64,000 bases of DNA from Psychrobacillus sp. FSL H8-0483 (GTDB lineage: Bacteria; Bacillota; Bacilli; Bacillales_A; Planococcaceae), in contig NZ_CP152052.1 in NCBI RefSeq assembly GCF_038637725.1, positions 186,001-250,000 of the forward strand. The letters run 5' to 3'. Position numbers and translations under genes: made by a program. Shown here one piece after another: positions 16,050 through 24,890 of this stretch. Every line of letters starts with the position of its first letter. Within the stretch, counting starts at the first letter, position 1. The notes under the pieces are model-generated. The model was not told where the DNA came from, ran no database searches, and saw nothing but the letters and a program-made list of their open reading frames with translations.

Positions 16050-17087
16050 ATGCAATTAGAAAGAAGAAAATTAATGGATAAAGAAGCGCCAAACCGCTCA
16101 ACCGGTATTGTAAATGGTCAAAGCTCTAATATACTAAACTGGGATGATGTACGATTCAGTTGGGCATATCCTAAATACAAAAAGATGCTAGGAAATTTTT
16201 GGACTCCTTTTGAGATTAATATGAGCAACGATATTAAGCAGTTTCCAGGATTAATAGATGCAGAAAGAGAAGCTTTCTTAAAAATTATTGGGTTACTGGC
16301 TCTTTTAGACAGTGTGCAAACGGATTTCGCTGGTAAGGTAGCGGACTTCTTAACAGATTCCAGTTTAAACGCACTCATGATTATTTTAGCGCAGCAAGAA
16401 GTTATTCATAATCATTCGTATTCCTATGTATTGTCTAGCTTAGTATCAAAAGATGAGCAGGATCGTGTATTTGACTTTTGGAGAACAGATCCAGTTCTTC
16501 AAAAAAGAAATGATTTTGTTTTAAAAGGATATGAGGAATTCGCAGAAAATCCTAATGTGAATAGCTTGCTTCGATCGATTGTATATGATGTGATTTTAGA
16601 AGGCCTATTTTTCTATTCTGGCTTTGCATTTTTCTATCATCTTGCCAGACATCAAAAAATGGTTGGCACGAGTACGATGATTAACTATATAAACCGTGAT
16701 GAACAGCTGCATGTCGATTTATTTGTGAAGATTTACAAGGAGATATTAGAGGAATATCCTGAATTGGATACACCAGAGCGAGCAAGGGAAGTAGAAGAGA
16801 TTTTCCGTGAAGCAGCACAGCTCGAAGTTGACTGGGCACGCGAAGTGATCGGGGAGAAGATAGATGGTCTAGACGTGGAAGATGTCGAAGCTTATATTTA
16901 TTTTTACGCAAATGTGCGATGCAACCAACTAGGCTATGACCGACCATTCCCAGAATACCGAAAAAATCCATTGAAATGGATCAAAGCCTACGAAGAAGTA
17001 GACCTAGGAAAAACGGATTTCTTTGAACAAAAATCAAGACAATATGTAAAAGTAAATGTACAAGATAATGGATTTGATGATTTGTAA
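16050..17087 (+). CDS. nrdB: Class I ribonucleotide reductase, beta (radical) subunit
   Basis: The beta subunit houses the dimetal centre and radical that start catalysis. Expected ligands are present: Asp in LLALLDSVQ, Glu and His in QQEVIHNHSY, Glu in ILEGLFFYSG, and Glu and His in RDEQLHVDLF. The tyrosine in NHSYSYVL aligns with the radical Tyr122 of the E. coli enzyme, so a conventional tyrosyl radical is likely. I chose ATG 16050 (345 aa), placed after AAGGAGG at 16035-16041; the longer frame would run back into nrdA. It lies 13 bp after nrdA. Confidence 0.93.
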   Translation: MQLERRKLMDKEAPNRSTGIVNGQSSNILNWDDVRFSWAYPKYKKMLGNFWTPFEINMSNDIKQFPGLIDAEREAFLKIIGLLALLDSVQTDFAGKVADFLTDSSLNALMIILAQQEVIHNHSYSYVLSSLVSKDEQDRVFDFWRTDPVLQKRNDFVLKGYEEFAENPNVNSLLRSIVYDVILEGLFFYSGFAFFYHLARHQKMVGTSTMINYINRDEQLHVDLFVKIYKEILEEYPELDTPERAREVEEIFREAAQLEVDWAREVIGEKIDGLDVEDVEAYIYFYANVRCNQLGYDRPFPEYRKNPLKWIKAYEEVDLGKTDFFEQKSRQYVKVNVQDNGFDDL

Positions 17088-17097
17088 ATAATATAAG

Positions 17098-17138
17098 AAG
17101 CGTCTGTAAGTCAATCTCGACTTTCAGACGCTTTTTTT
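17098..17138 (+). terminator. Rho-independent terminator after nrdB
   Basis: AAGCGTCTGTAAGTC pairs with GACTTTCAGACGCTT with one mismatch, followed by seven T. Confidence 0.9.
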
Positions 17139-17456
17139 ATGAATAAGAAAATATATAAATTTTTATGTCATGAACAGGTTGATTTCCGCTGCAGGCGGAC
17201 GCTTTCCAGGGGGCAAGCATCAAGCCGCTTCCCTTGCTCCTGCGCAAATGCACCATGTCCATTCACAACCCAAGAGAGCGACGGACAAACATCAGCCACA
17301 TGATTACCGAAAATAGAGGATCTGTATGTAACGGAGTCACATACAGATCCTCTAAAGAAAGCGGTAATAGTGTAGCTAAAGTTTCGTCCAAAGCACGCTG
17401 GAATTGGTAAAAGACATGTTGCACTTAAGAGCGCTTGCGATTTTCTTATTCTTTAT
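17139..17456. repeat. Repeat element R2, fullest copy
   Basis: The left end (GAATAAGAAA) and right end (TTTCTTATTC) are inverted, about 318 bp apart. Inside are CGCTGCAGGCGGACGCTTTC (the R1 core on the other strand), CGGTAATAGTGTA, and GCGCTTGCGATTTTC near the right end. Related partial copies lie at 21.9, 31.0 and 34.9 kb. No coding capacity is visible. Confidence 0.7.
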
Positions 17457-17462
17457 AGCAAA

Positions 17463-17491
17463 TTGACCAATTGGATAGTTGTGCGTATAAT
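17463..17491 (+). promoter_or_regulatory. Sigma-A promoter of the eut operon
   Basis: TTGACC (17463-17468), exactly 17 bp, then TATAAT (17486-17491), 41 bp before the eutW start. It begins 7 bp beyond the end of repeat R2. Confidence 0.75.
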
Positions 17492-17532
17492 CAATTCTAA
17501 TAATTTGAAAAAATAGAAAAGGGACAGATATC

Positions 17533-18990
17533 ATGATTGAATCTACTTTAGAACAATTATGTAATTTATATACTGATTTGACTTCCGAGGAAGTTGAAAT
17601 TTTGAAAAACGTTTCTTCTACCTTACAACTATATGCTGATTTAAATAATGCATATATGTTCATAGATTGTAAGATGCGGGATAGTGAGCATGCAATTGTT
17701 GTAGCTGAAGCATTTTCTAAATCATCTGAGACTATCTATGAAAACTCTGTAGTAGGCAAAATTGTTTTTGATTCGTTTGAACCTGGAGTTTTTTATAGTT
17801 ATCGCACCGGTAAAAAGTCTCTAAATAGTCATGCTGTAACGCAAGAAGGAAAGTCTGTGGACCAAAGCGTTATTCCAATAAAAAATAAAATGCATCAAGT
17901 TATTGGAGTGCTCATATCTGAAAAAGAGATATTTAAACACTTACCCTTCAGTGATAGTCACAAAAACGTATCTTTTGGTCAGGAAGAACTTAGTGCAATA
18001 TTTAGTGGTAGCCCAAATGAAATGCCGATGATTTCAGATTTACTCATGGAAATTTTTTTGTTGACGGACAAAAATAATAGATTAATCTATGCAAATCCTG
18101 CAGGTGTAAATTTCATCACAGAAATGAGTCAAATGAATGAGATTCGAAATCAAAATATATTGGAATTACTTCCTTTTATTCAACCAATCTATGATTTTAA
18201 AGAAGATGTATTTATATTTGACCTCACAGTAGATAGAAAAAATTTAATCGTTAAAAAGGTTAGGATGCGAGATAGGGAGCAATTAAAAGGAACACTTCTC
18301 ATTATTCAAGATGTGACGGAGTTGCGCACCAAGGAAAAAGAATTGATGATGAAGTCCGTGTTTATTAAGGAAATTCACCACCGAGTTAAAAATAATCTTC
18401 AAACAGTTGCAAGTTTGCTGCGACTACAAATGAGAAAAGGATTTCCGGAAGAAAGTAAGGTCTACTTTGAAGATACATTAAATAGAATATATAGTATTTC
18501 GTCCGTATATGAAATTATTCTCGCTAACACAGATGCGGATGACGAAGATGTAAATATCATTGAATTAACGAAAAAAGTATCTTCCACAATGGTATTAAAT
18601 GAAATTCATAAAAAAATCAGCTTGATTATTCAGACAAATGGCAATAAAATATTAACAACATCACGTAAAGCGGTTTCAATTGCTCTTATTATTAATGAAC
18701 TTGTTCAAAATTCTTTAAAACATGCTTTTCCAGAGGATAGTCACGGTGAAATAGAAGTAAGTTTTTATTCTAGTAAAGATTTTTTAGAGCTTCATATTTT
18801 CGACAACGGGGTCGGGATTAGTAAGCCAAAGTCTTCATTAGGGTTAGAAATAGTTCATAATTTAGTGATGAATGATTTAAATGGTGAGTTTAGATATTTA
18901 CCTGTAGAGCAAGGAACGCATGCGGTTATAACGTTTCCCATCAGTTCGGAGGTTGTTATCTATTATGAAAAAGAAAATACTGATAGCTGA
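17533..18990 (+). CDS. eutW: EutW, sensor histidine kinase for ethanolamine
   Basis: This soluble-looking 485-aa kinase partners the antiterminator EutV. The N-terminal half looks like sensory GAF/PAS modules with no membrane helix. The catalytic part is the HisKA_2/PdtaS type: EIHHRVKNNLQTVASLLRLQ with the phosphorylated His near residue 282, then a HATPase domain with INELVQNSLKHAF and DNGVGIS. In Enterococcus EutW autophosphorylates on binding ethanolamine. It is the first gene of the operon, preceded by a sigma-A promoter, and its end overlaps eutV. Confidence 0.88.
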   Translation: MIESTLEQLCNLYTDLTSEEVEILKNVSSTLQLYADLNNAYMFIDCKMRDSEHAIVVAEAFSKSSETIYENSVVGKIVFDSFEPGVFYSYRTGKKSLNSHAVTQEGKSVDQSVIPIKNKMHQVIGVLISEKEIFKHLPFSDSHKNVSFGQEELSAIFSGSPNEMPMISDLLMEIFLLTDKNNRLIYANPAGVNFITEMSQMNEIRNQNILELLPFIQPIYDFKEDVFIFDLTVDRKNLIVKKVRMRDREQLKGTLLIIQDVTELRTKEKELMMKSVFIKEIHHRVKNNLQTVASLLRLQMRKGFPEESKVYFEDTLNRIYSISSVYEIILANTDADDEDVNIIELTKKVSSTMVLNEIHKKISLIIQTNGNKILTTSRKAVSIALIINELVQNSLKHAFPEDSHGEIEVSFYSSKDFLELHIFDNGVGISKPKSSLGLEIVHNLVMNDLNGEFRYLPVEQGTHAVITFPISSEVVIYYEKENTDS

Positions 18991-19534
18991 AGATGAATCA
19001 ATTATTCGAATGGATATCAAATTGATGCTTCAGGATCATGGTTATGAAATAGTTGGAGAGGCAGGAGACGGTGATCGAGCAATTGAATTAGCATTTTTAC
19101 ATAAACCTGATCTTATTCTTATGGATATTAAGATGCCTAAGATCAATGGATTACAAGCTAGTAAAATAATTGCAAATCAACTAGACTTGCCTATACTTAT
19201 TATTACCGCGTATAGTCAAAAGGAATTTGTAGAAAAGGCACAACAGGATAATATCGTTGGCTATTTAGTTAAACCTATATCCGAGGCAAATCTAATACCG
19301 GCAGTAGAGATTGCTTTACATCAATCAGATAAAGCGAAACGACTGAAGCAACAAGTTAACGTTGCACAACAAGAAGTTGAAAAAAGAAAGATAATTGAAC
19401 GGGCAAAAGGATTATTAATGCAAGCGGAGAAGTTAACGGAACAGGAAGCTTATAAAAGATTAAGAGAATCTAGTATGTCTAGTAAAATGACGATGGAGTC
19501 AGTTGCGAAAGAAATTATTTTACAATACAAGTAA
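18965..19534 (+). CDS. eutV: EutV, ANTAR-domain response regulator (antiterminator)
   Basis: EutV binds RNA rather than DNA: its C-terminal ANTAR domain prevents terminator formation in eut leaders. The receiver domain has EDES near the N-terminus, the phosphoacceptor Asp in LILMDIKMP, and a Lys in YLVKPI. A coiled-coil linker (about 120-140) leads to the ANTAR segment ERAKGLLMQAEKLTEQEAYK. I chose ATG 18965 (189 aa), 12 nt after GGAGG; an in-frame TTG at 18953 would abut that site. Candidate target terminators follow at 19.54 and 21.87 kb. Confidence 0.9.
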   Translation: MKKKILIAEDESIIRMDIKLMLQDHGYEIVGEAGDGDRAIELAFLHKPDLILMDIKMPKINGLQASKIIANQLDLPILIITAYSQKEFVEKAQQDNIVGYLVKPISEANLIPAVEIALHQSDKAKRLKQQVNVAQQEVEKRKIIERAKGLLMQAEKLTEQEAYKRLRESSMSSKMTMESVAKEIILQYK

Positions 19535-19541
19535 ATAAACA

Positions 19542-19591
19542 AGCAAAGGCGCTTAAAGAGTAATTTCTTTAAGCGTCTTTAATTTTTTTAG
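19542..19591 (+). promoter_or_regulatory. Candidate EutV antitermination site and terminator before eutH
   Basis: AGCAAAGGCGCTT (19542-19554) differs at one position from the ANTAR-target consensus AGCAANGRRGCUY. It overlaps the 5' arm of a terminator whose arms (GGCGCTTAAAGA and TCTTTAAGCGTC) close on a 5-nt loop, followed by a T run. Overlap of binding motif and terminator stem is what EutV control requires. Confidence 0.65.
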
Positions 19592-19672
19592 AGGGGGTGT
19601 TAGCTATTCAAATAGCGTGTAAGGAAAATTTAGGGTGAAAGTTCATGTATTAATCTAAAGGGGGAAAAACGA

Positions 19673-20929
19673 ATGGCAATGATCGGTACAGTAGTAGTGT
19701 ACATAATTATGGCGTGTGCAATTATGGGGGCTTTTGCAGCGATTAAAAACCCAGAGGAAGGTCTTGGAAAAGAGTTTATGTCTGGTCTTCATGCAGTTGG
19801 TCATATTTTTGTTCCAGCAGCTGGTATTATGGCATCTATACCTTACTTAACATGGTTTATTGATAAATTTATAGGTCCGATTTTCCATTTCATTGGGGCA
19901 GATCCAGCGATTGCGGCAACTGCAATATTGGCATCTGACATGGGAGGATATCAGTTAGCGAATGCATTAAAGGAATCCTATGAAGGATGGATTATGGCGT
20001 TGATTGTCGGTTATATGGCTGGAGCGACTATTGTGTTCTCTATCCCAATGGGACTAGCTATGCTGGATAAACGAGACCATAAATATATGGCTCTTGGTAT
20101 TATGTCAGGAGTACTGACAATTCCGATTGGGGCATTTATTTCTTCAGTATTACTAGTTCTTTTTGATACTAAAGTTCGTGATGTGATTAGTACTACAGCC
20201 GATTCAACGTATGAATTTGTTATAAGTTATGGGCAAATTTTAATCAACTTAACGCCTTTACTCATTTTTGTTATATTAATCGCAGCAGGTCTAAAATTCT
20301 TCCCAAGGGGTATGATTTCAGGCTTCATGTTATTTGGTCGCGTGATGGACGCAGGGATTAAACTAGTATTAGTATTCTCGATTGTAGAAATTTTTACTGG
20401 TCTATTCACAACTATTTTTGGTGCGTGGGGCTTCGATCCGATTATGGCTGATAAAGAGGATCAGTTCCGAGCGCTTGAAACTGCAGGGTACATTGGAATC
20501 ATGCTAGCAGGTGCTTTCCCGATGATTTACTTATTACGTAAGTATGCATCGAAGCCATTAGAAGCAGGTGGACGCAAGATTGGGCTTACATCTGTAGGAA
20601 GTGCAGGTATTCTAGCTACTATTGCGAATATCCTAGCAATGTTCTCGTTAGTGCGTTATATGCGACCGAAAGATAAAGTAATTAATATATCATTTGCTGT
20701 TTGTGCGGCGTTCTTGTTAGGGGATCACTTGTCCTTTACTGCTAACTTTCAACCGACCATTATATTGCCAGTAATTTTAGGGAAATTTTTAGCTGGTGTT
20801 TGTGCTATTGCCTTTGCATACTGGTTGTCTGTTCCGACTGCATTAAAGCTAGAGGAAAAAGATCGTGCAGATGGTACAATACGTCCGGGTGAATATTTGG
20901 AAGATGAGAAAGTTCCATCCCAGGCTTGA
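19673..20929 (+). CDS. eutH: EutH, ethanolamine transporter
   Basis: EutH is a multi-pass membrane protein that brings ethanolamine into the cell. About ten to eleven hydrophobic segments span the 418 residues. Family-typical blocks are GHIFVPAAGIMASIPYL, FHFIGADPAIAATAILASDMGGYQL and LLGDHLSFTANFQP. An AAAGGGGG site precedes ATG 19673. It lies behind the first EutV-type terminator, so its transcription should need the ethanolamine signal. Confidence 0.93.
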   Translation: MAMIGTVVVYIIMACAIMGAFAAIKNPEEGLGKEFMSGLHAVGHIFVPAAGIMASIPYLTWFIDKFIGPIFHFIGADPAIAATAILASDMGGYQLANALKESYEGWIMALIVGYMAGATIVFSIPMGLAMLDKRDHKYMALGIMSGVLTIPIGAFISSVLLVLFDTKVRDVISTTADSTYEFVISYGQILINLTPLLIFVILIAAGLKFFPRGMISGFMLFGRVMDAGIKLVLVFSIVEIFTGLFTTIFGAWGFDPIMADKEDQFRALETAGYIGIMLAGAFPMIYLLRKYASKPLEAGGRKIGLTSVGSAGILATIANILAMFSLVRYMRPKDKVINISFAVCAAFLLGDHLSFTANFQPTIILPVILGKFLAGVCAIAFAYWLSVPTALKLEEKDRADGTIRPGEYLEDEKVPSQA

Positions 20930-20959
20930 TAATTCTTTGCATATGAAAGGAGTGGAACT

Positions 20960-21301
20960 ATGAGCGAAGAGAAAAAGAGATTTATACAAGAATTCGTTCC
21001 AGGTAAGCAAATTACACTCAGTCATTTAATTGCAAATCCAGACTCAGATATGTTTGTAAAACTAGGAATTCAAGAAGCAGGAGCACTCGGGATTATGACT
21101 TGCACTCCAAGTGAGACGGTTATTATTGCAGGGGATTTAGCTACAAAGGCGGCCAATGTAAGCATAGGATTTTTAGATCGATTTACAGGAAGTCTTGTAA
21201 TTGTTGGTAGTGTTTCAGAAGTAGACATGGCTATGCATGAGATTAATCGGTTTTTATCAGAAAGACTAGGTTATACGCCTGCAGAAATTACAAAGTCATA
21301 A
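20960..21301 (+). CDS. eutS: EutS, circularly permuted BMC hexamer shell protein
   Basis: EutS builds facets of the ethanolamine microcompartment shell. The 113-aa protein has the permuted BMC fold, recognised from FVPGKQITLSHLIANP at the N-terminus, LGIMTCTPSETVIIAGDLATKAA and DRFTGSLVIVGSVSEVDMA. Length matches the family. AAAGGAGTG lies before the ATG. It sits between eutH and eutP. Confidence 0.92.
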   Translation: MSEEKKRFIQEFVPGKQITLSHLIANPDSDMFVKLGIQEAGALGIMTCTPSETVIIAGDLATKAANVSIGFLDRFTGSLVIVGSVSEVDMAMHEINRFLSERLGYTPAEITKS

Positions 21302-21316
21302 GGACGTGTGAAAACC

Positions 21317-21838
21317 ATGAAAAATAGAGCAATGCTAATAGGTGCAATTGGTGTGGGGAAATCCACTTTAACAAATGCATTATTAGGTAAAGCTGTACCT
21401 GCTGTTAAGACGCAAACATTAATCTATTATGACTGGATAGTAGACACGCCAGGCGAGTATACAGAAAATCCATTTTTTTATAAAAATATTATGGCTACAG
21501 CATTAGAGGTAACGCATGTGCTTTATTTACTGGATGCAACTAGTGGGAAAATGATTTTCCCCCCTGGGTTCAGTATGGGTTTTTCAAAATTACCTATCGG
21601 TGTAATTACCAAAAGTGATCATCCAGATGCGAATTTAGCTCGCTCGATTGAAATGATTCGCTCAGTTATTTCGTATGGACCTATCGTTATCACGTCCTCT
21701 ATTAATGGAGCTGGTATAGAACCGCTAAAGGAATTAGTAAAGATGAATGATATGGAATCGATGAAAAGCTATGTGAAGAATTCACAAGATGAATGTTTAT
21801 TGTTCACGGATCAACTTTACAGTTCTCGGAATCTTTGA
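21317..21838 (+). CDS. eutP: EutP, P-loop NTPase of ethanolamine utilisation
   Basis: EutP is a small Ras-like P-loop protein (EutP/PduV family), reported in Salmonella to have acetate kinase activity. Walker A is GAIGVGKSTL near residue 9, and VDTPGEYTENP matches the switch II (DxxG-type) region. I chose ATG 21317, giving the usual start MKNRAMLIGAIG; an in-frame GTG at 21308 is too close to the AAGGA site. A terminator with a EutV-like motif follows before eutA. Confidence 0.85.
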   Translation: MKNRAMLIGAIGVGKSTLTNALLGKAVPAVKTQTLIYYDWIVDTPGEYTENPFFYKNIMATALEVTHVLYLLDATSGKMIFPPGFSMGFSKLPIGVITKSDHPDANLARSIEMIRSVISYGPIVITSSINGAGIEPLKELVKMNDMESMKSYVKNSQDECLLFTDQLYSSRNL

Positions 21839-21854
21839 TATATTTACTGTTATC

Positions 21855-21937
21855 AAGCAAAAGTTCATAAATCGGCAATGGCGCCTTTACTTACACGTAG
21901 AAAATTCTGCGTGTATAAGTAAAGGCGTTTTTTTTTT
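21855..21937 (+). promoter_or_regulatory. Candidate EutV antitermination site and terminator before eutA
   Basis: GGCAATGGCGCCT (21875-21887) resembles the ANTAR target and matches the motif at 19542 in its GGCGC part. It overlaps a strong terminator: CGCCTTTACTTACACG (21882-21897) pairs with CGTGTATAAGTAAAGGCG (21910-21927), then a run of about nine T. A second AGCAAAAG lies at 21856 and could be the upstream hairpin of the pair. Confidence 0.65.
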
Positions 21938-21938
21938 T

Positions 21939-22030
21939 AAGAATAAGAAAGTATACGCTTTTCTACTCGGTATTGTTTAGCTTCAGCGCTTTGCCCCTCG
22001 GGGCAGACATAGGCGCTTGCGCATTTCTGT
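21939..22030. repeat. Partial R2-like repeat
   Basis: GAATAAGAAAGTATACGCTT matches the R2 left end and GGCGCTTGCGCATTTCT resembles the R2 right end. The middle (GCGCTTTGCCCCTCGGGGC) is different and shorter, so this is a truncated or variant copy between the eut terminator and eutA. Confidence 0.5.
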
Positions 22031-22042
22031 TAGAGGCGAGGG

Positions 22043-23497
22043 ATGAGTATGTTCGATTTCAAACGCAAAGAAGAAACAATAATAAGTGCAGGAATTGATA
22101 TAGGCACTAGCACGACGAAATTAATTATTAGCCGATTCTCATTAATGAATCTAGCTGGAACTACACATGTTCCGAGAATAGAAATTGTAGATAAAGAAAT
22201 TATTTATAAAAGTCCCATATTCAGAACACCACTAAAAGACGCTTCAACCATTCATGTTGCAGAGGTTGAAAAAATCATTCGATCCGAGTACTCCAAAGCA
22301 GGGATTGAAGCGGCAGAGATAGAGACGGGTGCGGTCATTATTACTGGGGAAACGGCAACTAAGCATAATGCACGAGAAATGCTCCACTATTTATCTAATG
22401 AAGTTGGAGATTTTTTAGTAGCAACAGCTGGACCAGATTTGGAAGGTATTATCGCAGCTAAAGGTTCTGGAGCATATGATTATTCTGCTCGAAGCGGGAA
22501 AGTTATAGCGAATATTGATATTGGTGGAGGGACTGCAAATATAGCAGTCTATAAAGATAAAGAGCTTCTTGGAACATGTACGATGCACATTGGTGGAAGG
22601 CTTATTGAGTTTCATGAAGGGGAAATAAAATCTATTTCTCCACCCATACAAAGGCTAATAGAAGAGCAGGGAATCTTGCTAAAGGTAGGAGATTCAAAGG
22701 ATGCCAAGTATATACGACTTGTCACTCAATTTATGGCTGAATCACTTAGTAGAATTCTAAAAAATGAAGTGCAAGAAAAGGACCATGTTCTGTTATTAGG
22801 TCATTCTCCTAACTGGAAAGAAGATGTGGAAAGCATTGTATTTTCAGGCGGTATTTCAGAATGTATATACACTCATGAGTTGGGTGTTCATTCAACAGCT
22901 GAATATGATGATATTGGTCAGGATCTTGCATTAGAGCTTCAACAAAATGAAGCACTAAATAGTTTTTCGTGGTTGGAGCCTATTGAAACAGTGCGTGCGA
23001 CGGTGTTAGGTGCTGGAACACAAACAACGGAAATAAGTGGAGCAACAATACAAGTATCTACTCAGGATTTACCGGTTAAAAATCTACCTGTATACAATTT
23101 TAACTTTCATTCGAATTTGCAAGAAGGATTAGAAAGATTTGATGCAGAGATTAAAAAGGCCATCGATTTGTATGATGCTACAAGAGAAGGTCAGAATTTT
23201 GCACTCTATATTTCAGGATTACCTTATATGGGATTTAGAGATATTCAGAAGTTGTCAGAAGCAATTATACAAGTAATGGAACAACGTCCAGATCCAACTC
23301 TACCGATCGTACTAGTTGTACAAACAGATCATGCAAAGGTAATGGGGCAAACGTTATTAGCGATGAATGTACAACAAAGTATTATATGTATCGACCAAAT
23401 AAGCGTGGATCACGGAGACTATATGGATATTGGAAAATCACTAGAATCTGGTGTTGTACCAGTGGTGGTGAAGACATTAACGTTCCACTCGTCGTAA
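22043..23497 (+). CDS. eutA: EutA, reactivating factor for ethanolamine ammonia-lyase
   Basis: EutA exchanges damaged cobalamin out of inactivated EutBC in an ATP-dependent, chaperone-like way. The actin/Hsp70-type nucleotide fold is visible in AGIDIGTSTTKLIISR near residue 16 and ANIDIGGGTANIAVY near residue 155. Its 484-aa length fits the family. ATG 22043 follows GAGGCGAGGG; an ATG two codons later is nearly equivalent. It lies directly before eutB, 17 bp apart, as in other eut operons. Confidence 0.93.
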   Translation: MSMFDFKRKEETIISAGIDIGTSTTKLIISRFSLMNLAGTTHVPRIEIVDKEIIYKSPIFRTPLKDASTIHVAEVEKIIRSEYSKAGIEAAEIETGAVIITGETATKHNAREMLHYLSNEVGDFLVATAGPDLEGIIAAKGSGAYDYSARSGKVIANIDIGGGTANIAVYKDKELLGTCTMHIGGRLIEFHEGEIKSISPPIQRLIEEQGILLKVGDSKDAKYIRLVTQFMAESLSRILKNEVQEKDHVLLLGHSPNWKEDVESIVFSGGISECIYTHELGVHSTAEYDDIGQDLALELQQNEALNSFSWLEPIETVRATVLGAGTQTTEISGATIQVSTQDLPVKNLPVYNFNFHSNLQEGLERFDAEIKKAIDLYDATREGQNFALYISGLPYMGFRDIQKLSEAIIQVMEQRPDPTLPIVLVVQTDHAKVMGQTLLAMNVQQSIICIDQISVDHGDYMDIGKSLESGVVPVVVKTLTFHSS

Positions 23498-23513
23498 AGG
23501 AGGGTGTTCAAAA

Positions 23514-24878
23514 GTGAACTTAAAATCAGTATTAGGCGGTATTAGTTATAATTTCAAAGATTTAAAAGAAGTAATGGCGAAGGCAAATGAAGAAAAATCT
23601 GGGGATCGTTTAGCAGGTGTTGCTGCAGAAACCGTTCAAGAACGTATTGCAGCAAAAGCGGTGCTAAGTGAAATATTATTAAGTGATATTCGTAATAACC
23701 CTTTAATCCCTATAGAGCAAGATGAGGTTTCACAAATAATTGAAAGCGATATCAACGAAAGAATTTATGGTGAACTTAAAAACTGGAGTGTCGCTGAATT
23801 ACGAGAATATATTTTAAGTAATGATGTTGGGGACCGAGAATTAAAGCGCATTAGTAAAGGATTAAATTCTGAAATGATAGCTGCTGTGGCAAAAATAATG
23901 TCTAATCTCGATTTAGTACATGCGGCTAATAAAGTGGAAATCCTTACTACTTGTAATATTACTATTGGTCAAAAAGGAACGATTTCTTCTAGGCTACAGC
24001 CTAATCATCCGACAGACAATGTAGACGGAATGATTGCTTCTTTAAAAGATGGCTTGTCCTATGGAATAGGCGATGCAGTTATTGGGATTAATCCAGTAGA
24101 TGACTCGGTAGAAAGCGTGAAGCGACTACTTCATGCAACACATGACTTTATTAGTGAGTGGAAAATCCCTACACAAAACTGTGTTTTAGCACACGTTACA
24201 ACGCAAATGAAGGCAATTGAGCAAGGCGCACCGGCAGATATGATTTTCCAAAGTATCGCTGGAACTGAATTGGCTAACAAGTCGTTCGGAATTTCTGCAG
24301 AACTTATTGCAGAAGCCCGTCATTTGGCAATGAAGCAAGGAACTGGTACAGGACCACAAGTGATGTATTTTGAAACAGGTCAAGGTTCCGAACTTTCTGC
24401 AGAAGCACATTTTGGAATCGATCAAATGACACTTGAATCTCGTAACTACGGCTTTGCTAGACATTATGATCCGTTTATTGTGAACACAGTTGTCGGGTTT
24501 ATCGGACCAGAATATTTGTATAACAACAAACAAGTTATTCGTGCTGGGTTAGAGGATCATTTTATGGGGAAAATGCATGGTCTACCAATGGGGGTAGATA
24601 TTTGTTATACAAACCATATTAAAGCTGATCAGAATGATATAGAGGATTTAGGCGTTTTATTGTCTGCTGCGGGAGTGAATTTTATCATTGCTACTCCAAT
24701 GGGAGACGATTGTATGTTGAATTACCAGTCGATGAGCTTTCATGATGTGGCGACATTACTAAATACGTTTAGTAAAACACCTGCCCCAGAGTATTTGAAG
24801 TGGCTTGAAAAAATGGGCATTTACGAAAACGGTCGTCTCAGTACTCGTGCTGGTGACCCGACTATATTCACACGTTAG
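23514..24878 (+). CDS. eutB: EutB, ethanolamine ammonia-lyase large subunit
   Basis: EutBC uses adenosylcobalamin to convert ethanolamine to acetaldehyde and ammonia inside the microcompartment. This is the 454-aa TIM-barrel catalytic subunit. Conserved stretches include CNITIGQKGTISSRLQPNHPTDN, GLSYGIGDAVIGINPVDDS, MYFETGQGSELSAEAHFG and the late GVDICYTNHIKADQND. It starts with GTG 23514 after AAAGGAGGG. EutC follows 3 bp after its stop. Confidence 0.96.
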   Translation: MNLKSVLGGISYNFKDLKEVMAKANEEKSGDRLAGVAAETVQERIAAKAVLSEILLSDIRNNPLIPIEQDEVSQIIESDINERIYGELKNWSVAELREYILSNDVGDRELKRISKGLNSEMIAAVAKIMSNLDLVHAANKVEILTTCNITIGQKGTISSRLQPNHPTDNVDGMIASLKDGLSYGIGDAVIGINPVDDSVESVKRLLHATHDFISEWKIPTQNCVLAHVTTQMKAIEQGAPADMIFQSIAGTELANKSFGISAELIAEARHLAMKQGTGTGPQVMYFETGQGSELSAEAHFGIDQMTLESRNYGFARHYDPFIVNTVVGFIGPEYLYNNKQVIRAGLEDHFMGKMHGLPMGVDICYTNHIKADQNDIEDLGVLLSAAGVNFIIATPMGDDCMLNYQSMSFHDVATLLNTFSKTPAPEYLKWLEKMGIYENGRLSTRAGDPTIFTR

Positions 24879-24890
24879 GAGATGACATAT

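Noticed and set aside
13811-17087. Class Ib nrdEF identification
   Set aside because: No nrdI or nrdH lies alongside, and the subunits carry class I features without class Ib context, so I used nrdA/nrdB while noting that the ATP-cone is not evident.
21939-22040. Riboswitch before eutA
   Set aside because: The stem-rich GC patch (CGCTTTGCCCCTCGGGGC) matches repeat-type sequence and shows none of the conserved cobalamin riboswitch boxes.
24186-24533. Cys-rich ORF of 115 aa antisense to eutB
   Set aside because: Shadow of a highly conserved enzyme; no start signal.
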